This document shows positions 26,150-33,549 of a stretch of DNA of 64,000 nt, one piece after another; the stretch's first letter is position 1; each line of letters opens with the position of its first letter. This stretch comes from Helicobacter canis (GTDB lineage: Bacteria > Campylobacterota > Campylobacteria > Campylobacterales > Helicobacteraceae), in assembly GCF_008693005.1 (NCBI RefSeq), contig NZ_VXKE01000021.1:1-64000 (forward strand), written 5' to 3'. The notes under the pieces are model-generated. The model did not search any database. It was not told the origin of the DNA and saw nothing but the letters and a program-made list of their open reading frames with translations. The translations under genes and the position numbers were made by a program.

Positions 26150-27764
26150 AACCTGCCTTTAAAAGCGATTCAGCTTTTTTGGTGGATTCAGCTTTTAGCG
26201 AAAAATGCGGGAGCGGCGAAAAATCCCTGCGGTCATTACCATCTAGGTAACTCCCTTGTGATTTTCCTTGCAACCCACATTTTTCATCTAAAATCCTAAA
26301 ATCCTTTGCGGACTTGTTTAGAATTGTTGCGCTTGTGGTGGAATCTATGTTGTTGTCATTGAGAGCGGACTTGTCCGCGTGGCAATCCACTTGCACACTA
26401 GATTCTAGCTCGGTTTGTTTCTCTTCCAAGATTCTAAGATTTGCGGTATTGCTTTGCTTGTTTTGTTTGTATTTTAGGGTAGGAGTTACCTTGTCGGTAA
26501 TGACTGCCCTAAAATACAAACAATCAGGCGAATGATTACCCGAAGCTGAATCCTTTTTAGCAAACGAGAATTCTAGGCTAAAATCTACAAAAGCATAGAT
26601 CCTATAGCCTAGTGCTGCCCCCCCCCCTAAGAGATTTTCCCTACTTGCATAGAGATTGCAATAAAGCTCATAGATAGAATCGAGCATTTTTTCACTAGTA
26701 AAAAGCTGCAAAAATCTAGCCCTAGCATCGCGCGAAAATCGCTCATAGTCGCGCTCTATCTCGCTAATGGCTTGGGCTATGGCAGCTGGATTTTGAGGCG
26801 GGACTACTAAGCCGCTGACATTGTGGGCATTGACATAATCACTTCCTGATGGGCTAAGTTTGGTGCTAATAATTGGCTTGCCAAAGCTCATCGCCTCTAG
26901 CAAAACAACCCCATAAGACTCTTGGATAGAAGGCAGCACGAAAATGTGGCATTGCTGATAGTGCCTTGCTAGCTTATCGCGCGTTACGCGCCCTAGCAAT
27001 TTGACTTTATGGGAGAGTTTATGCTCGTTGATAAGGGCTTCTAGCTTGGAGTGTAGTGCGCCATCGCCTCCTATGTGGATTTCATACTCATCTGGCAAGT
27101 ATTGCGCACTTTGGACTAGATAGGTAAAGCCTTTGTTCTGCGCGAGTCTCCCAAGGGCAAAAATAATTCTTTTCTCACCCTTTTTGCTTTGTGCTGGGCG
27201 TTGTGGCAGAGTAGATTCTAGGGAGCTAGGGGCTATATCATCTATGCCTATGGGGATACTCACACATTTATCGCGGTATGGTTGTAAAAAGGCGGATTCT
27301 AGGGCGTATTTGGGGCTTGTAGCGATAATGCTATGCGCCCTTTGTAGCAGCCAGCTTTGCAAGGGGGAGTAGAGCTTTAGCAAATGCTTTTGCTTGATAA
27401 TATCGCTGTGCCAATGCAAAATGATGATTTTCTCGCGTATATCGCTTAGGAAAAGTGCTAGATTTGCCATAGGGTCTGGCAGGTGCAAGTGGATAATGTC
27501 ATAGGCTTGTATAAGCTTTTGCAGGGTGAAAATCATCTGCGGTGTGATAGAAGTGGAAGCAAGCTTGCCAAAGGATTTGGTGCGGTAGATTCTAGCCCTA
27601 GAGTCTAGGATCTCATAGCTAAAGTTGTAAGAAGAGCTAGAGCATAGCACATCGCAGACTAGCCCTCTAGCGTTTATCCCATCGCAAATATCTTGCATCA
27701 CGCGTTCAATCCCGCCGATGTCTGGGGGGTAGAATTTGCCGAGTTGGAGGACTTTAGGCAGCAT
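26139..27764 (-). CDS. Family 4 glycosyltransferase with repeat-derived C-terminal extension
   Basis: Residues 1-375 are a complete GT4 enzyme: GKFYPPDIGGIERVMQDI at the start, IHLHLPDPMA near 93, IIFALGRLAQNKGF near 205, and FVLPSIQESYGVVLLEAMSFGKP (E-x7-E) near 295. After the G10 tract (ENLLGGGAALG) about 150 more residues come from translated repeats, including VDCHADKSALNDN and the tail KAESLLKAGYAA. These are not expected to matter for catalysis. With 9 or 11 Gs the frame stops within eight codons after the tract. The gene starts by an 11-nt overlap with the upstream GT2. Confidence 0.88.
   Translation of the reverse strand: MLPKVLQLGKFYPPDIGGIERVMQDICDGINARGLVCDVLCSSSSYNFSYEILDSRARIYRTKSFGKLASTSITPQMIFTLQKLIQAYDIIHLHLPDPMANLALFLSDIREKIIILHWHSDIIKQKHLLKLYSPLQSWLLQRAHSIIATSPKYALESAFLQPYRDKCVSIPIGIDDIAPSSLESTLPQRPAQSKKGEKRIIFALGRLAQNKGFTYLVQSAQYLPDEYEIHIGGDGALHSKLEALINEHKLSHKVKLLGRVTRDKLARHYQQCHIFVLPSIQESYGVVLLEAMSFGKPIISTKLSPSGSDYVNAHNVSGLVVPPQNPAAIAQAISEIERDYERFSRDARARFLQLFTSEKMLDSIYELYCNLYASRENLLGGGAALGYRIYAFVDFSLEFSFAKKDSASGNHSPDCLYFRAVITDKVTPTLKYKQNKQSNTANLRILEEKQTELESSVQVDCHADKSALNDNNIDSTTSATILNKSAKDFRILDEKCGLQGKSQGSYLDGNDRRDFSPLPHFSLKAESTKKAESLLKAGYAA
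26150..26580. repeat. Composite palindromic-repeat block, translated as GT4 tail
   Basis: Includes the KAESLLK unit (AAAAGCGATTCAGCTTTT), a unit with inner stem GCGGAC/GTCCGC between TCATTGAGA and GGCAATCCA arms (about 26354-26393; the left arm reads GAG AGCG rather than GCGAGCG), and a long hairpin GTATTTTAGGG/CCCTAAAATAC (about 26468-26518). Confidence 0.8.
26618..26627. repeat. C10 tract (G10 coding) in a GT4 gene
   Basis: Ten Cs; in frame with the repeat-derived extension. Both neighbouring lengths give immediate stops. Confidence 0.85.
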
Positions 27765-29322
27765 AGGCTACCTTTAAAAGCGATTCAGCTTTTGGGCTAG
27801 AATCGTGGATTTCATCGCCGCGCTTGTGCGATAGACCGCCAAGTCTTATCTCCGCGCGCGGCTCGAAAAACCCCGATTCTAGCTCCAAAATCTTAGAATC
27901 GCTGGGGCTTTTACTAGAATCTAGCTTTGCTTCCGCCTGCAGCGTTGTTAGATTTTTAGCGTTTTGGGTAAAACTCCTAGAATCCTTTGCGGACTTGTTT
28001 AGATTCTGGGCTTTATCGTCATTGCGAGACTTGCTTGGCAAGTCGTGGCAATCCACACTAGAATCTAGCTCGGTTTGGTTGAGGTCTGCGGTTGCCCTAA
28101 AACAAGGGATACCGCTCGCCGCTAGGCGATGTTTCTTTAGAAAATCCCCAAAATCTGCGGAATGATTACCTAAAGCTGAATTTACTTTTGTAAAAACTAA
28201 AGCCTGATTCTGCCTAGGCTTAAGGTATAAACAAAAATGCGAATATAAGTAAGGCAGCGTCCCCAATACTGCAGAGATAGCACACAAGAGAGCAGATAAG
28301 GCGATTTGATCAAGCGCATATATGCTGGAATCTTGGGTGCTGGGATAAGCCCAGCTTCTACAAGGGGCGTGAGCGGAGCTAGTATAGATTCTAGCACTGC
28401 CCCCCCCCCTACGCGCTATTTTCGCGCTTTGCGCACTGCTGGGGGTAGAAGCCCTAGAATCTAAAAGGCGCGATTCTAGGATAATGAGCGCGGCAAGATC
28501 TTGGCTCATAGTCCTAGTAATTTGGGGCAAAAGGCTGGAATCTAGCTCTAAAGTATGCAAGGCATTAGCGACATAGCTAAAGCTCTCTATCCTGCGCGCT
28601 CTTTTGCTTGGATTGTGCATACTTGATTGAGCGTTTAAGCAGTAGAAATATAGGCGTTTATCAATGCTTATATAGCTTGTAGCAAGGCTAGCGATCACTA
28701 GGAAAAAGAGCAGGTCATCTGCCACGATGGGCGTGAAGCTAGAGTCTGTGAAATGCCCGCAAGCTTGGCGCAAAAGCTCGCTGTCATAGCACTTATCCCA
28801 TAGGGTAAATTTAGGAAACTGCCTAGAATCTAAGAAAAAATTCTGTGCGATTTGATGGTTTTGTAATGATTTTTTACTAAAGCGCGTAGGCAGGGCGTAG
28901 CGAGCGTAATGCGTAAGCTTGGCTAGTAGCGGGGTGTGCGGGTTCGCTGGATAGTGAGCTTTAAAGTGCAAAATATCGGCATTATGTAGTGTGGCGTGCT
29001 GGTGTAGTGTCTCACACGCTTGTAAATGCAAGTAGTCATCAGCATCGACAAATAGCACATACTCCCCCCTAGCCTGCCTAATGCCCACAATGCGTGTAGC
29101 AAAAGTGCCTAGATTGTTTGCATTATGGATTATGCGGATTCTGCAATCTCTCTGCGCGTAGTGTTGTGCTATTTGTATAGAGCTATCACTCCCGCAATCA
29201 TCTATAACGAGAATCTCAATATCGCGTAAAGTTTGGTTAATGCAAGACTCAAGGCAGCGCACGATATAAGATTCTACATTGTAGGTGGGGATAATGATAG
29301 AAATCGCGCAGTTACTTGCCAC
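27754..29322 (-). CDS. Family 2 glycosyltransferase with phase-variable repeat-derived tail
   Basis: The 522-residue protein starts with a GT2 domain: ISIIIPTYNVESYI, IEILVIDDCGSDSS, and EYVLFVDADDYLH near residue 95 (DxD). It is a close paralogue of the genes at 31861 and 33539 over these first about 100 residues. The G10 tract (ARRGGGSARIY) is near residue 298. A hydrophobic helix (SALLCAISAVLGTLPYLY) and then about 145 residues of translated repeats follow, ending KAESLLKVAYAA. The start is GTG with AAGGA 5 nt upstream. With nine Gs a different 70-residue C-terminus would be made (to 28197). Confidence 0.85.
   Translation of the reverse strand: MASNCAISIIIPTYNVESYIVRCLESCINQTLRDIEILVIDDCGSDSSIQIAQHYAQRDCRIRIIHNANNLGTFATRIVGIRQARGEYVLFVDADDYLHLQACETLHQHATLHNADILHFKAHYPANPHTPLLAKLTHYARYALPTRFSKKSLQNHQIAQNFFLDSRQFPKFTLWDKCYDSELLRQACGHFTDSSFTPIVADDLLFFLVIASLATSYISIDKRLYFYCLNAQSSMHNPSKRARRIESFSYVANALHTLELDSSLLPQITRTMSQDLAALIILESRLLDSRASTPSSAQSAKIARRGGGSARIYTSSAHAPCRSWAYPSTQDSSIYALDQIALSALLCAISAVLGTLPYLYSHFCLYLKPRQNQALVFTKVNSALGNHSADFGDFLKKHRLAASGIPCFRATADLNQTELDSSVDCHDLPSKSRNDDKAQNLNKSAKDSRSFTQNAKNLTTLQAEAKLDSSKSPSDSKILELESGFFEPRAEIRLGGLSHKRGDEIHDSSPKAESLLKVAYAA
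27766..28195. repeat. Composite palindromic-repeat block, translated as GT2 tail
   Basis: Contains AAAAGCGATTCAGCTTTT, a hairpin with outer stem GCCGCGC/GCGCGGC and inner AGAC/GTCT (about 27810-27865), a unit with GACTTGC/GCAAGTC (28017-28056), and a CGCC-GCTA-GGCG unit (28108-28147). Confidence 0.8.
28400..28409. repeat. C10 tract (G10 coding) in a GT2 gene
   Basis: Ten Cs. G10 keeps the long form; G9 gives an alternative C-terminus ending at 28197; G11 gives a stop within three codons. Confidence 0.85.
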
Positions 29323-29427
29323 TTGCTTCCTTGGTTGTAGTGTTTGGGGGTTGTGAAAGTGTGGATTCTACCTAGAAGTTGCTTAAAGTCTTTAGAATCT
29401 AGCGCGCCTTTGGGGTGGGGCGCAGTG

Positions 29428-29811
29428 CTAGCGCGTATAGATTGCATAAAGCTCTTTGTAATAAGGGCGAGAGAGGATATAGGAGCTAGCCCTTTCACGC
29501 TCTTGCAAAAAGTGCGTGAAATGCGCTTCATACTTATCTAAAATCCCTTTCAACTCCGCTTCCAAGTCATCAAATATAAAGCCCCCAAATCTCTGCGCTG
29601 TGGTGCTAAGCTCTTGGCGGTTTGCCACTAGGGCTGGTGTGCCAGAGAGCATAGACTCTACAATGGTTAGCCCAAAGGTCTCATTGAGTAGGCTAGGCGA
29701 GATAGAGAGCTTGGCAAGGGCTAGGATTTGCTTTAGCTCCTGTGGGGGCAGGGCAGGGGCAAACTGGATAGGAGAGTTGAGATAGTGGGCAAGTGCGTAA
29801 AGCTTCAGCAA
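29428..29811 (-). CDS. Detached GT4 C-terminal domain, fusible to the upstream GT4 by slippage
   Basis: The 127-residue frame encodes the second half of a GT4 C-terminal domain: LPPQELKQILALAKLSISPSLLNETFGLTIVES, with the acidic E-x7-E region. No convincing ribosome site precedes its ATG. It continues the frame of the GT4 ORF at 29829-31871 if that gene's terminal tract had 11 (or 8) Gs instead of 10. It resembles the end of that same protein (AKLSILPSLWYETFGLTIVES), so it is a duplicated alternative C-terminus. Probably silent in the present state. Confidence 0.7.
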   Translation of the reverse strand: MLKLYALAHYLNSPIQFAPALPPQELKQILALAKLSISPSLLNETFGLTIVESMLSGTPALVANRQELSTTAQRFGGFIFDDLEAELKGILDKYEAHFTHFLQERERASSYILSRPYYKELYAIYTR

Positions 29812-29828
29812 AGATAGCTCAATAGTTA

Positions 29829-31871
29829 TTATGCCCCCCCCCCATAGAGATAGAGATTTATAAGCTTTTTTAGATAGTGGTTGGAGTGCAGGTTTTGCAT
29901 AATTTCTTCGCGCTTTTGTAGCAAGGTGGCAAACTCGCTCTCATAAGAGTCTAGGGTATTTATGATGCACACTTCTAGGCTTTGGACATTGCTATCCTGC
30001 AGGGCTTGGCGCGGGTCAAAGCTAAAGCTCTTGCCATAAAAGCTAGCAATGGTCTCTTGCATAGCTCCTAGATCGCTTGCTATGGGGATAGTTCCGGCTA
30101 AGATAGATTCTACAATGGTTAGCCCAAAGGTCTCATACCACAGGCTTGGCAGGATTGATAGCTTTGCTTTAGCTAGAATGGCGGCTAGCTCTTTGGGGGT
30201 GCGTGGGGGCAAAAAGGTGCAAGGAAGCGGACTTCTTGGGCTTAAAAGCGATTCAGCTTTTGGGCTAGAATCGTGGATTTCATCGGCTCGCTGCGTCGAT
30301 AGACCTCTAGTCTTATCTTCCTTGCGAGCCTTGAAAAGCCCCGATTCTAGCTCCAAAATCTTAGAATCGCTGGGGCTTTGGCTGGAGGATTGGGCTTTGC
30401 GTGGTTTTGGCGTTGGCTTTTGGGCTAAAAATGGTGATTCTAAAGAAACATCGGCTAACGCCGAGCGGTATCCCTTGTTTTGCTGCGGTGAGTCTGCAGT
30501 TACGCACGCCCAAGTGCGCACCTTTGACTCACCTTGCAAAGCCCCATTTTTATCACAAAAATCCTGCCGCCTATCTACTTGGCTACAAAACACATTTTTA
30601 GCGTTTTTGTTAAAACTCCTAGAATCCTTTGCGGACTTGTTTAGAATTGTTGCGCTTGTGGTGGAATCTAACTTGCTGTCATTGCGAGCGGATTGAAAAT
30701 CCGCGTGGCAATCCATAGAATCCACTTTTGCGTTTTGTAGATTATGGATCGCCACGACTTGCTGCTGCAAGTCTCGCGATGACGGAGCTGAAGTGTTTTT
30801 GCTCTGGGCTTGTTTTTCTTCTTCTAGGATTCTAGGAATTGTGGTATTGCTAGTGGGGCTTTTAGCAAAATTTAGGGTAGAGCTAGACTTGCGGTCTGCG
30901 GTTGCCCTAAATTTTGCTAAATCATCGCTATGGATACCCGAGACCGAATCCACTTTTGCAAAAGTGGATTCTAGCTCTAGGTGTTGCAATAGGCGGTTTG
31001 CTAGCTCTAAGCATTTTGGCTTATCATCGCCATCGCCTATGATAAGCAGCTTATAGTGGGAGAAGCGCGGGAGTTTAAGCAGATTGGCAAAGGCGTGGAG
31101 CAGCAAGGGGACATTTTTCTCCGGGGAGAGCCTGCCAAAAAACACGAGCAAGTCCTGCTTATCTTGCAGCGATATGTGGGGGTTGTAAAAGTGCGTTTCT
31201 ATCGGGTTTGTAAGGGTGATTAGCTTAGAGCTATCCCAGCCATCTTGGATATGCTTTGATCGCTGAAACTCCCCCACGCAAATAATCGTGTCAAAAAGCT
31301 CTTTTTCTTGCAGCAATGCCCCTTGGTAAAATGGCGAGCGCAGGGCTTTTAAAATCGAGTGGATTCTCCCTCTTCTATCGCAGTTTTGATATGCTATGCG
31401 CAAGCCTTTGCTATGCCCGATACATTGCTCGCAAATTTGCCCCTTGGCATAGTTGTATAGCCCGCCATTTGCGCAAGGTCCAAAGCCGTGCTGTGTGTAG
31501 ATGAGCTTGACTTTTGGGTGCTTTGCCTTATAGGCACGCAAGGCGAAAAGCACGCTAGGGCTTAGGCGGGAGAGGTAGTTTTGCGTGTGGATAATATCTG
31601 GCTTGATAGTAAAAAGAAAGGCTTTAAGCCGTTTGTAATTAGTGAGGTTGAAGATGTATTTATATGCCCCGCGCCACTTGGGGTAGAGCTGCCAATCATC
31701 AAGGCGCAAAAAATGTGCATTGTCTATGCCGCAAGGGGGCAGCTCATCGCAGCTTGCGACATAGATGTCAAACTGCTTGGATTCTAGGGTGGCTTCTATG
31801 GTGTTGCGAAATACGCTCTCTGCGCCGCCTTTGAAGGTGTCGGAGGCTAGGTGGAGGAGTTTAGACAGCAT
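29829..31871 (-). CDS. Family 4 glycosyltransferase interrupted in frame by a repeat block
   Basis: The 680-residue protein has a GT4 N-terminal domain (LLHLASDTFKGGAESVFRNT, YTQHGFGPCANGG, a Cys-containing region CEQCIGHSKG) and the start of the C-terminal domain (LVFFGRLSPEKNVPLL, LLIIGDGDDKPKCLELAN, about residues 232-284). Some 250 residues of translated repeats follow (about 288-537), then the rest of the C-terminal domain resumes with FLPPRTPKELAAILAKAKL and ETFGLTIVESILAG. The insert falls inside a Rossmann-like fold, and whether the enzyme works is unknown. It ends three codons after a G10 tract. Confidence 0.82.
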   Translation of the reverse strand: MLSKLLHLASDTFKGGAESVFRNTIEATLESKQFDIYVASCDELPPCGIDNAHFLRLDDWQLYPKWRGAYKYIFNLTNYKRLKAFLFTIKPDIIHTQNYLSRLSPSVLFALRAYKAKHPKVKLIYTQHGFGPCANGGLYNYAKGQICEQCIGHSKGLRIAYQNCDRRGRIHSILKALRSPFYQGALLQEKELFDTIICVGEFQRSKHIQDGWDSSKLITLTNPIETHFYNPHISLQDKQDLLVFFGRLSPEKNVPLLLHAFANLLKLPRFSHYKLLIIGDGDDKPKCLELANRLLQHLELESTFAKVDSVSGIHSDDLAKFRATADRKSSSTLNFAKSPTSNTTIPRILEEEKQAQSKNTSAPSSRDLQQQVVAIHNLQNAKVDSMDCHADFQSARNDSKLDSTTSATILNKSAKDSRSFNKNAKNVFCSQVDRRQDFCDKNGALQGESKVRTWACVTADSPQQNKGYRSALADVSLESPFLAQKPTPKPRKAQSSSQSPSDSKILELESGLFKARKEDKTRGLSTQRADEIHDSSPKAESLLSPRSPLPCTFLPPRTPKELAAILAKAKLSILPSLWYETFGLTIVESILAGTIPIASDLGAMQETIASFYGKSFSFDPRQALQDSNVQSLEVCIINTLDSYESEFATLLQKREEIMQNLHSNHYLKKLINLYLYGGGA
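29834..29843. repeat. C10 tract (G10 coding) at the end of a GT4 gene
   Basis: Reads Tyr-Gly-Gly-Gly-Ala-stop. G11 or G8 reads on into the detached GT4 domain at 29811-29428. Confidence 0.85.
30230..30990. repeat. 760-bp composite palindromic-repeat block inside a GT4 domain
   Basis: The longest block. It holds, in order, the AAAAGCGATTCAGCTTTT unit, a GGCTCGC/GCGAGCC hairpin (about 30278-30333), a CGGC-TAAC-GCCG unit (about 30445-30475), a GGTGAGTC/GACTCACC hairpin (30484-30530), a GCGGATT/AATCCGC unit (30670-30712), a GACTTGC/GCAAGTC unit (30745-30784), and an AAAATTTAGGG/CCCTAAATTTT hairpin. Open in the coding frame throughout. Confidence 0.85.
30821..30974. repeat. 154-bp direct repeat copy 1 (one mismatch to 32313-32466)
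   Basis: Aligns base for base with 32313-32466 except at 30959 by my reading. Lies in GT4 29829-31871. Confidence 0.85.
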
Positions 31872-33549
31872 AACCTGCCTTTAAAAGCGATTCAGCTTTT
31901 TTGGTGGATTCGGCTTTGCGCGATAAATCGTGGATTGCTTCGCGCGTGCTGCAGTTACATACGCCAAGTATGCGCCCTTGCACGCGCTTGAAAAGCAAAG
32001 GTTTCTCATCGCAAATCCTAGAATCCTGCGCTGACTTACTTACATTTTTTGCTTCATTCCTAGAATCCTCGTTTTTACTAGCGGCGTTTTTTCCGTCATT
32101 GCGAGCGGATTGAAAATCCGCGTGGCAATCCATAGTCTCAAAAGTAGAATCCACTTTTTCTAAAGAAGCTATGCTTTGTGCTTTTTGTGCGTTGTTTGTG
32201 TGGATCGCCACGACTTGCTGCCGCAAGTCTCGCGATGACAGAAAAAAGGCGTTGTATGAAAAAGTGGATTCTAGGTTTTGGGTGGAGTTTTCACACCCAG
32301 CTTGACTTTCTTCTTCTAGGATTCTAGGAATTGTGGTATTGCTAGTGGGGCTTTTAGCAAAATTTAGGGTAGAGCTAGACTTGCGGTCTGCGGTTGCCCT
32401 AAATTTTGCTAAATCATCGCTATGGATACCCGAGACCGAATCCACTTTTGAAAAAGTGGATTCTAGGCTAGAATCTAGAGCTTGACATACCCTAGCGAAA
32501 AGATACAACCAAGCAAGCGCACAAAGGTCTGCCACTTGCGATGATAGCGTAGAGATTTGAGACAAGCCATAATATATGCTGCCCCCCCCCCAACCGCCAT
32601 TTATCAGCCCATCATAGCGGTGCTCTAGCACTTGCACGCTTGTAAGGATAGCAATCGCACGCCTTTGTGCGATACTAAAGCTTGCATTAGCGCGCAGGCA
32701 ATCAACTTGAGAGAGCTTGCCAAGCTCGGTGATCACCTGCCCTATATCAGCGATCTTTTTATCGCGCGTGTTGGCATCGATTTTGCGCGTGATTGAGGAG
32801 CTAGAGTCGCAATAGACATAGAGCTTATCAGGTATGCCGATACTTTTTGTAGCTAGTGCGGTTAGCCAGAAGCTTTTAAGCACATCTTCTGCCATTGTTA
32901 GGCGGACATTTTCGCCCATATGTGCCACGAGCTTCTCGATCGCGCCTCGTATGTGCGAAGCTTTATAAAGCTTCGCACATATGTGCCACGGAGGTGTGGC
33001 ACAATGGGCGAAGACTTCAAAAAGCACTTCATCTCCAAAAAGTGGCTTGCAAAGCACAGGGGGGCTTACGCGCTTGAATGTTGGCGGCTCAAAGCGCATA
33101 CCGAAAAACACAATATCTGGCTTGCTATCGGGGATCTGCTCTTGGGTGCTTGGCTTGGCTTGGCTTAGATTTGCTTGGATTGGCTTTGTGGGGCTTAGGC
33201 TTGATGGGGCTTGCGCGCTCTTTTGCGTGGCATTATAGGAGATCTCACAGGCATTATGCGTGAGATAGTCATCAGCGTCCAAAAAGGCTATATACTCCCC
33301 CAAAGCCTGCCTAATACCCACAATGCGCGTAGCAAATGTGCCTAGATTGTTTGCATTATGGATAATTTTGATCCTAGAATCTAGCTTGGCATAATCTTGC
33401 GCGATTTGTATAGAGCCATCACTCCCACAATCATCTATAACTAGAATCTCAATATCGTGTAAAGTTTGGTTAATGCAAGACTCAAGGCAGCGCGCGATAT
33501 AAGATTCTACATTGTAGGTGGGGATAATGATAGAGACTTTAGGCGGCAT
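31861..33549 (-). CDS. Family 2 glycosyltransferase with repeat-derived C-terminal extension
   Basis: Start at 33549 (MPPKVSIIIPTYNVES), inside the end of the upstream GT2 (11-nt overlap); the frame is open back to 33615, which matters for fusion. The GT2 domain has ILVIDDCGSDGS, EYIAFLDADDYLT (DxD), a 50-residue insert rich in Ser/Gln/Pro after it, and the acceptor-region WHICAKLYKASHIRG. The G10 tract reads GGWGGGSIYYG near residue 320. About 200 residues of translated repeats complete the 562-residue protein, ending KAESLLKAGYAV. Likely adds a sugar to a surface glycan; donor unknown. Confidence 0.85.
   Translation of the reverse strand: MPPKVSIIIPTYNVESYIARCLESCINQTLHDIEILVIDDCGSDGSIQIAQDYAKLDSRIKIIHNANNLGTFATRIVGIRQALGEYIAFLDADDYLTHNACEISYNATQKSAQAPSSLSPTKPIQANLSQAKPSTQEQIPDSKPDIVFFGMRFEPPTFKRVSPPVLCKPLFGDEVLFEVFAHCATPPWHICAKLYKASHIRGAIEKLVAHMGENVRLTMAEDVLKSFWLTALATKSIGIPDKLYVYCDSSSSITRKIDANTRDKKIADIGQVITELGKLSQVDCLRANASFSIAQRRAIAILTSVQVLEHRYDGLINGGWGGGSIYYGLSQISTLSSQVADLCALAWLYLFARVCQALDSSLESTFSKVDSVSGIHSDDLAKFRATADRKSSSTLNFAKSPTSNTTIPRILEEESQAGCENSTQNLESTFSYNAFFLSSRDLRQQVVAIHTNNAQKAQSIASLEKVDSTFETMDCHADFQSARNDGKNAASKNEDSRNEAKNVSKSAQDSRICDEKPLLFKRVQGRILGVCNCSTREAIHDLSRKAESTKKAESLLKAGYAV
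31870..32470. repeat. Composite palindromic-repeat block, translated as GT2 tail
   Basis: Includes AAAAGCGATTCAGCTTTT, a CGCGCGTG/CACGCGC hairpin (about 31939-31990), GCGGATT/AATCCGC (about 32103-32120), and GACTTGC/GCAAGTC (32210-32228), then the 154-bp repeat. Confidence 0.8.
32313..32466. repeat. 154-bp direct repeat copy 2
   Basis: Partner of 30821-30974. Both encode DSVSGIHSDDLAKFRATADR in the same frame, so a crossover joins this GT2 to the GT4 in frame. Confidence 0.85.
32582..32591. repeat. C10 tract (G10 coding) in a GT2 gene
   Basis: Ten Cs, currently in frame with the tail. Confidence 0.85.
32950..32981. repeat. 32-bp perfect palindrome within a GT2 gene
   Basis: The centre is TTTATAAA with arms ATGTGCGAAGC and GCTTCGCACAT. 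It encodes part of ICAKLYKASHI. The neighbouring ATATGTGCCACG word is also repeated at about 32917 and 32980. Confidence 0.85.

Noticed and set aside
30049-30696. Plus-strand ORF of 215 codons opposite the GT4 gene
   Set aside because: It is the complement of the repeat block and GT4 codons. The minus frame has clear GT4 motifs and this frame has none.
24640-32240. The many TCATTGCGAG..GGCAATCCA units looked at first like a CRISPR array
   Set aside because: They are unevenly spaced, occur in both orientations, and lie inside coding frames; there are no spacers of constant length or cas genes.
31901-33263. Several plus-strand ORFs across the GT2 repeat tail
   Set aside because: Low-complexity complements of repeat sequence without ribosome sites.
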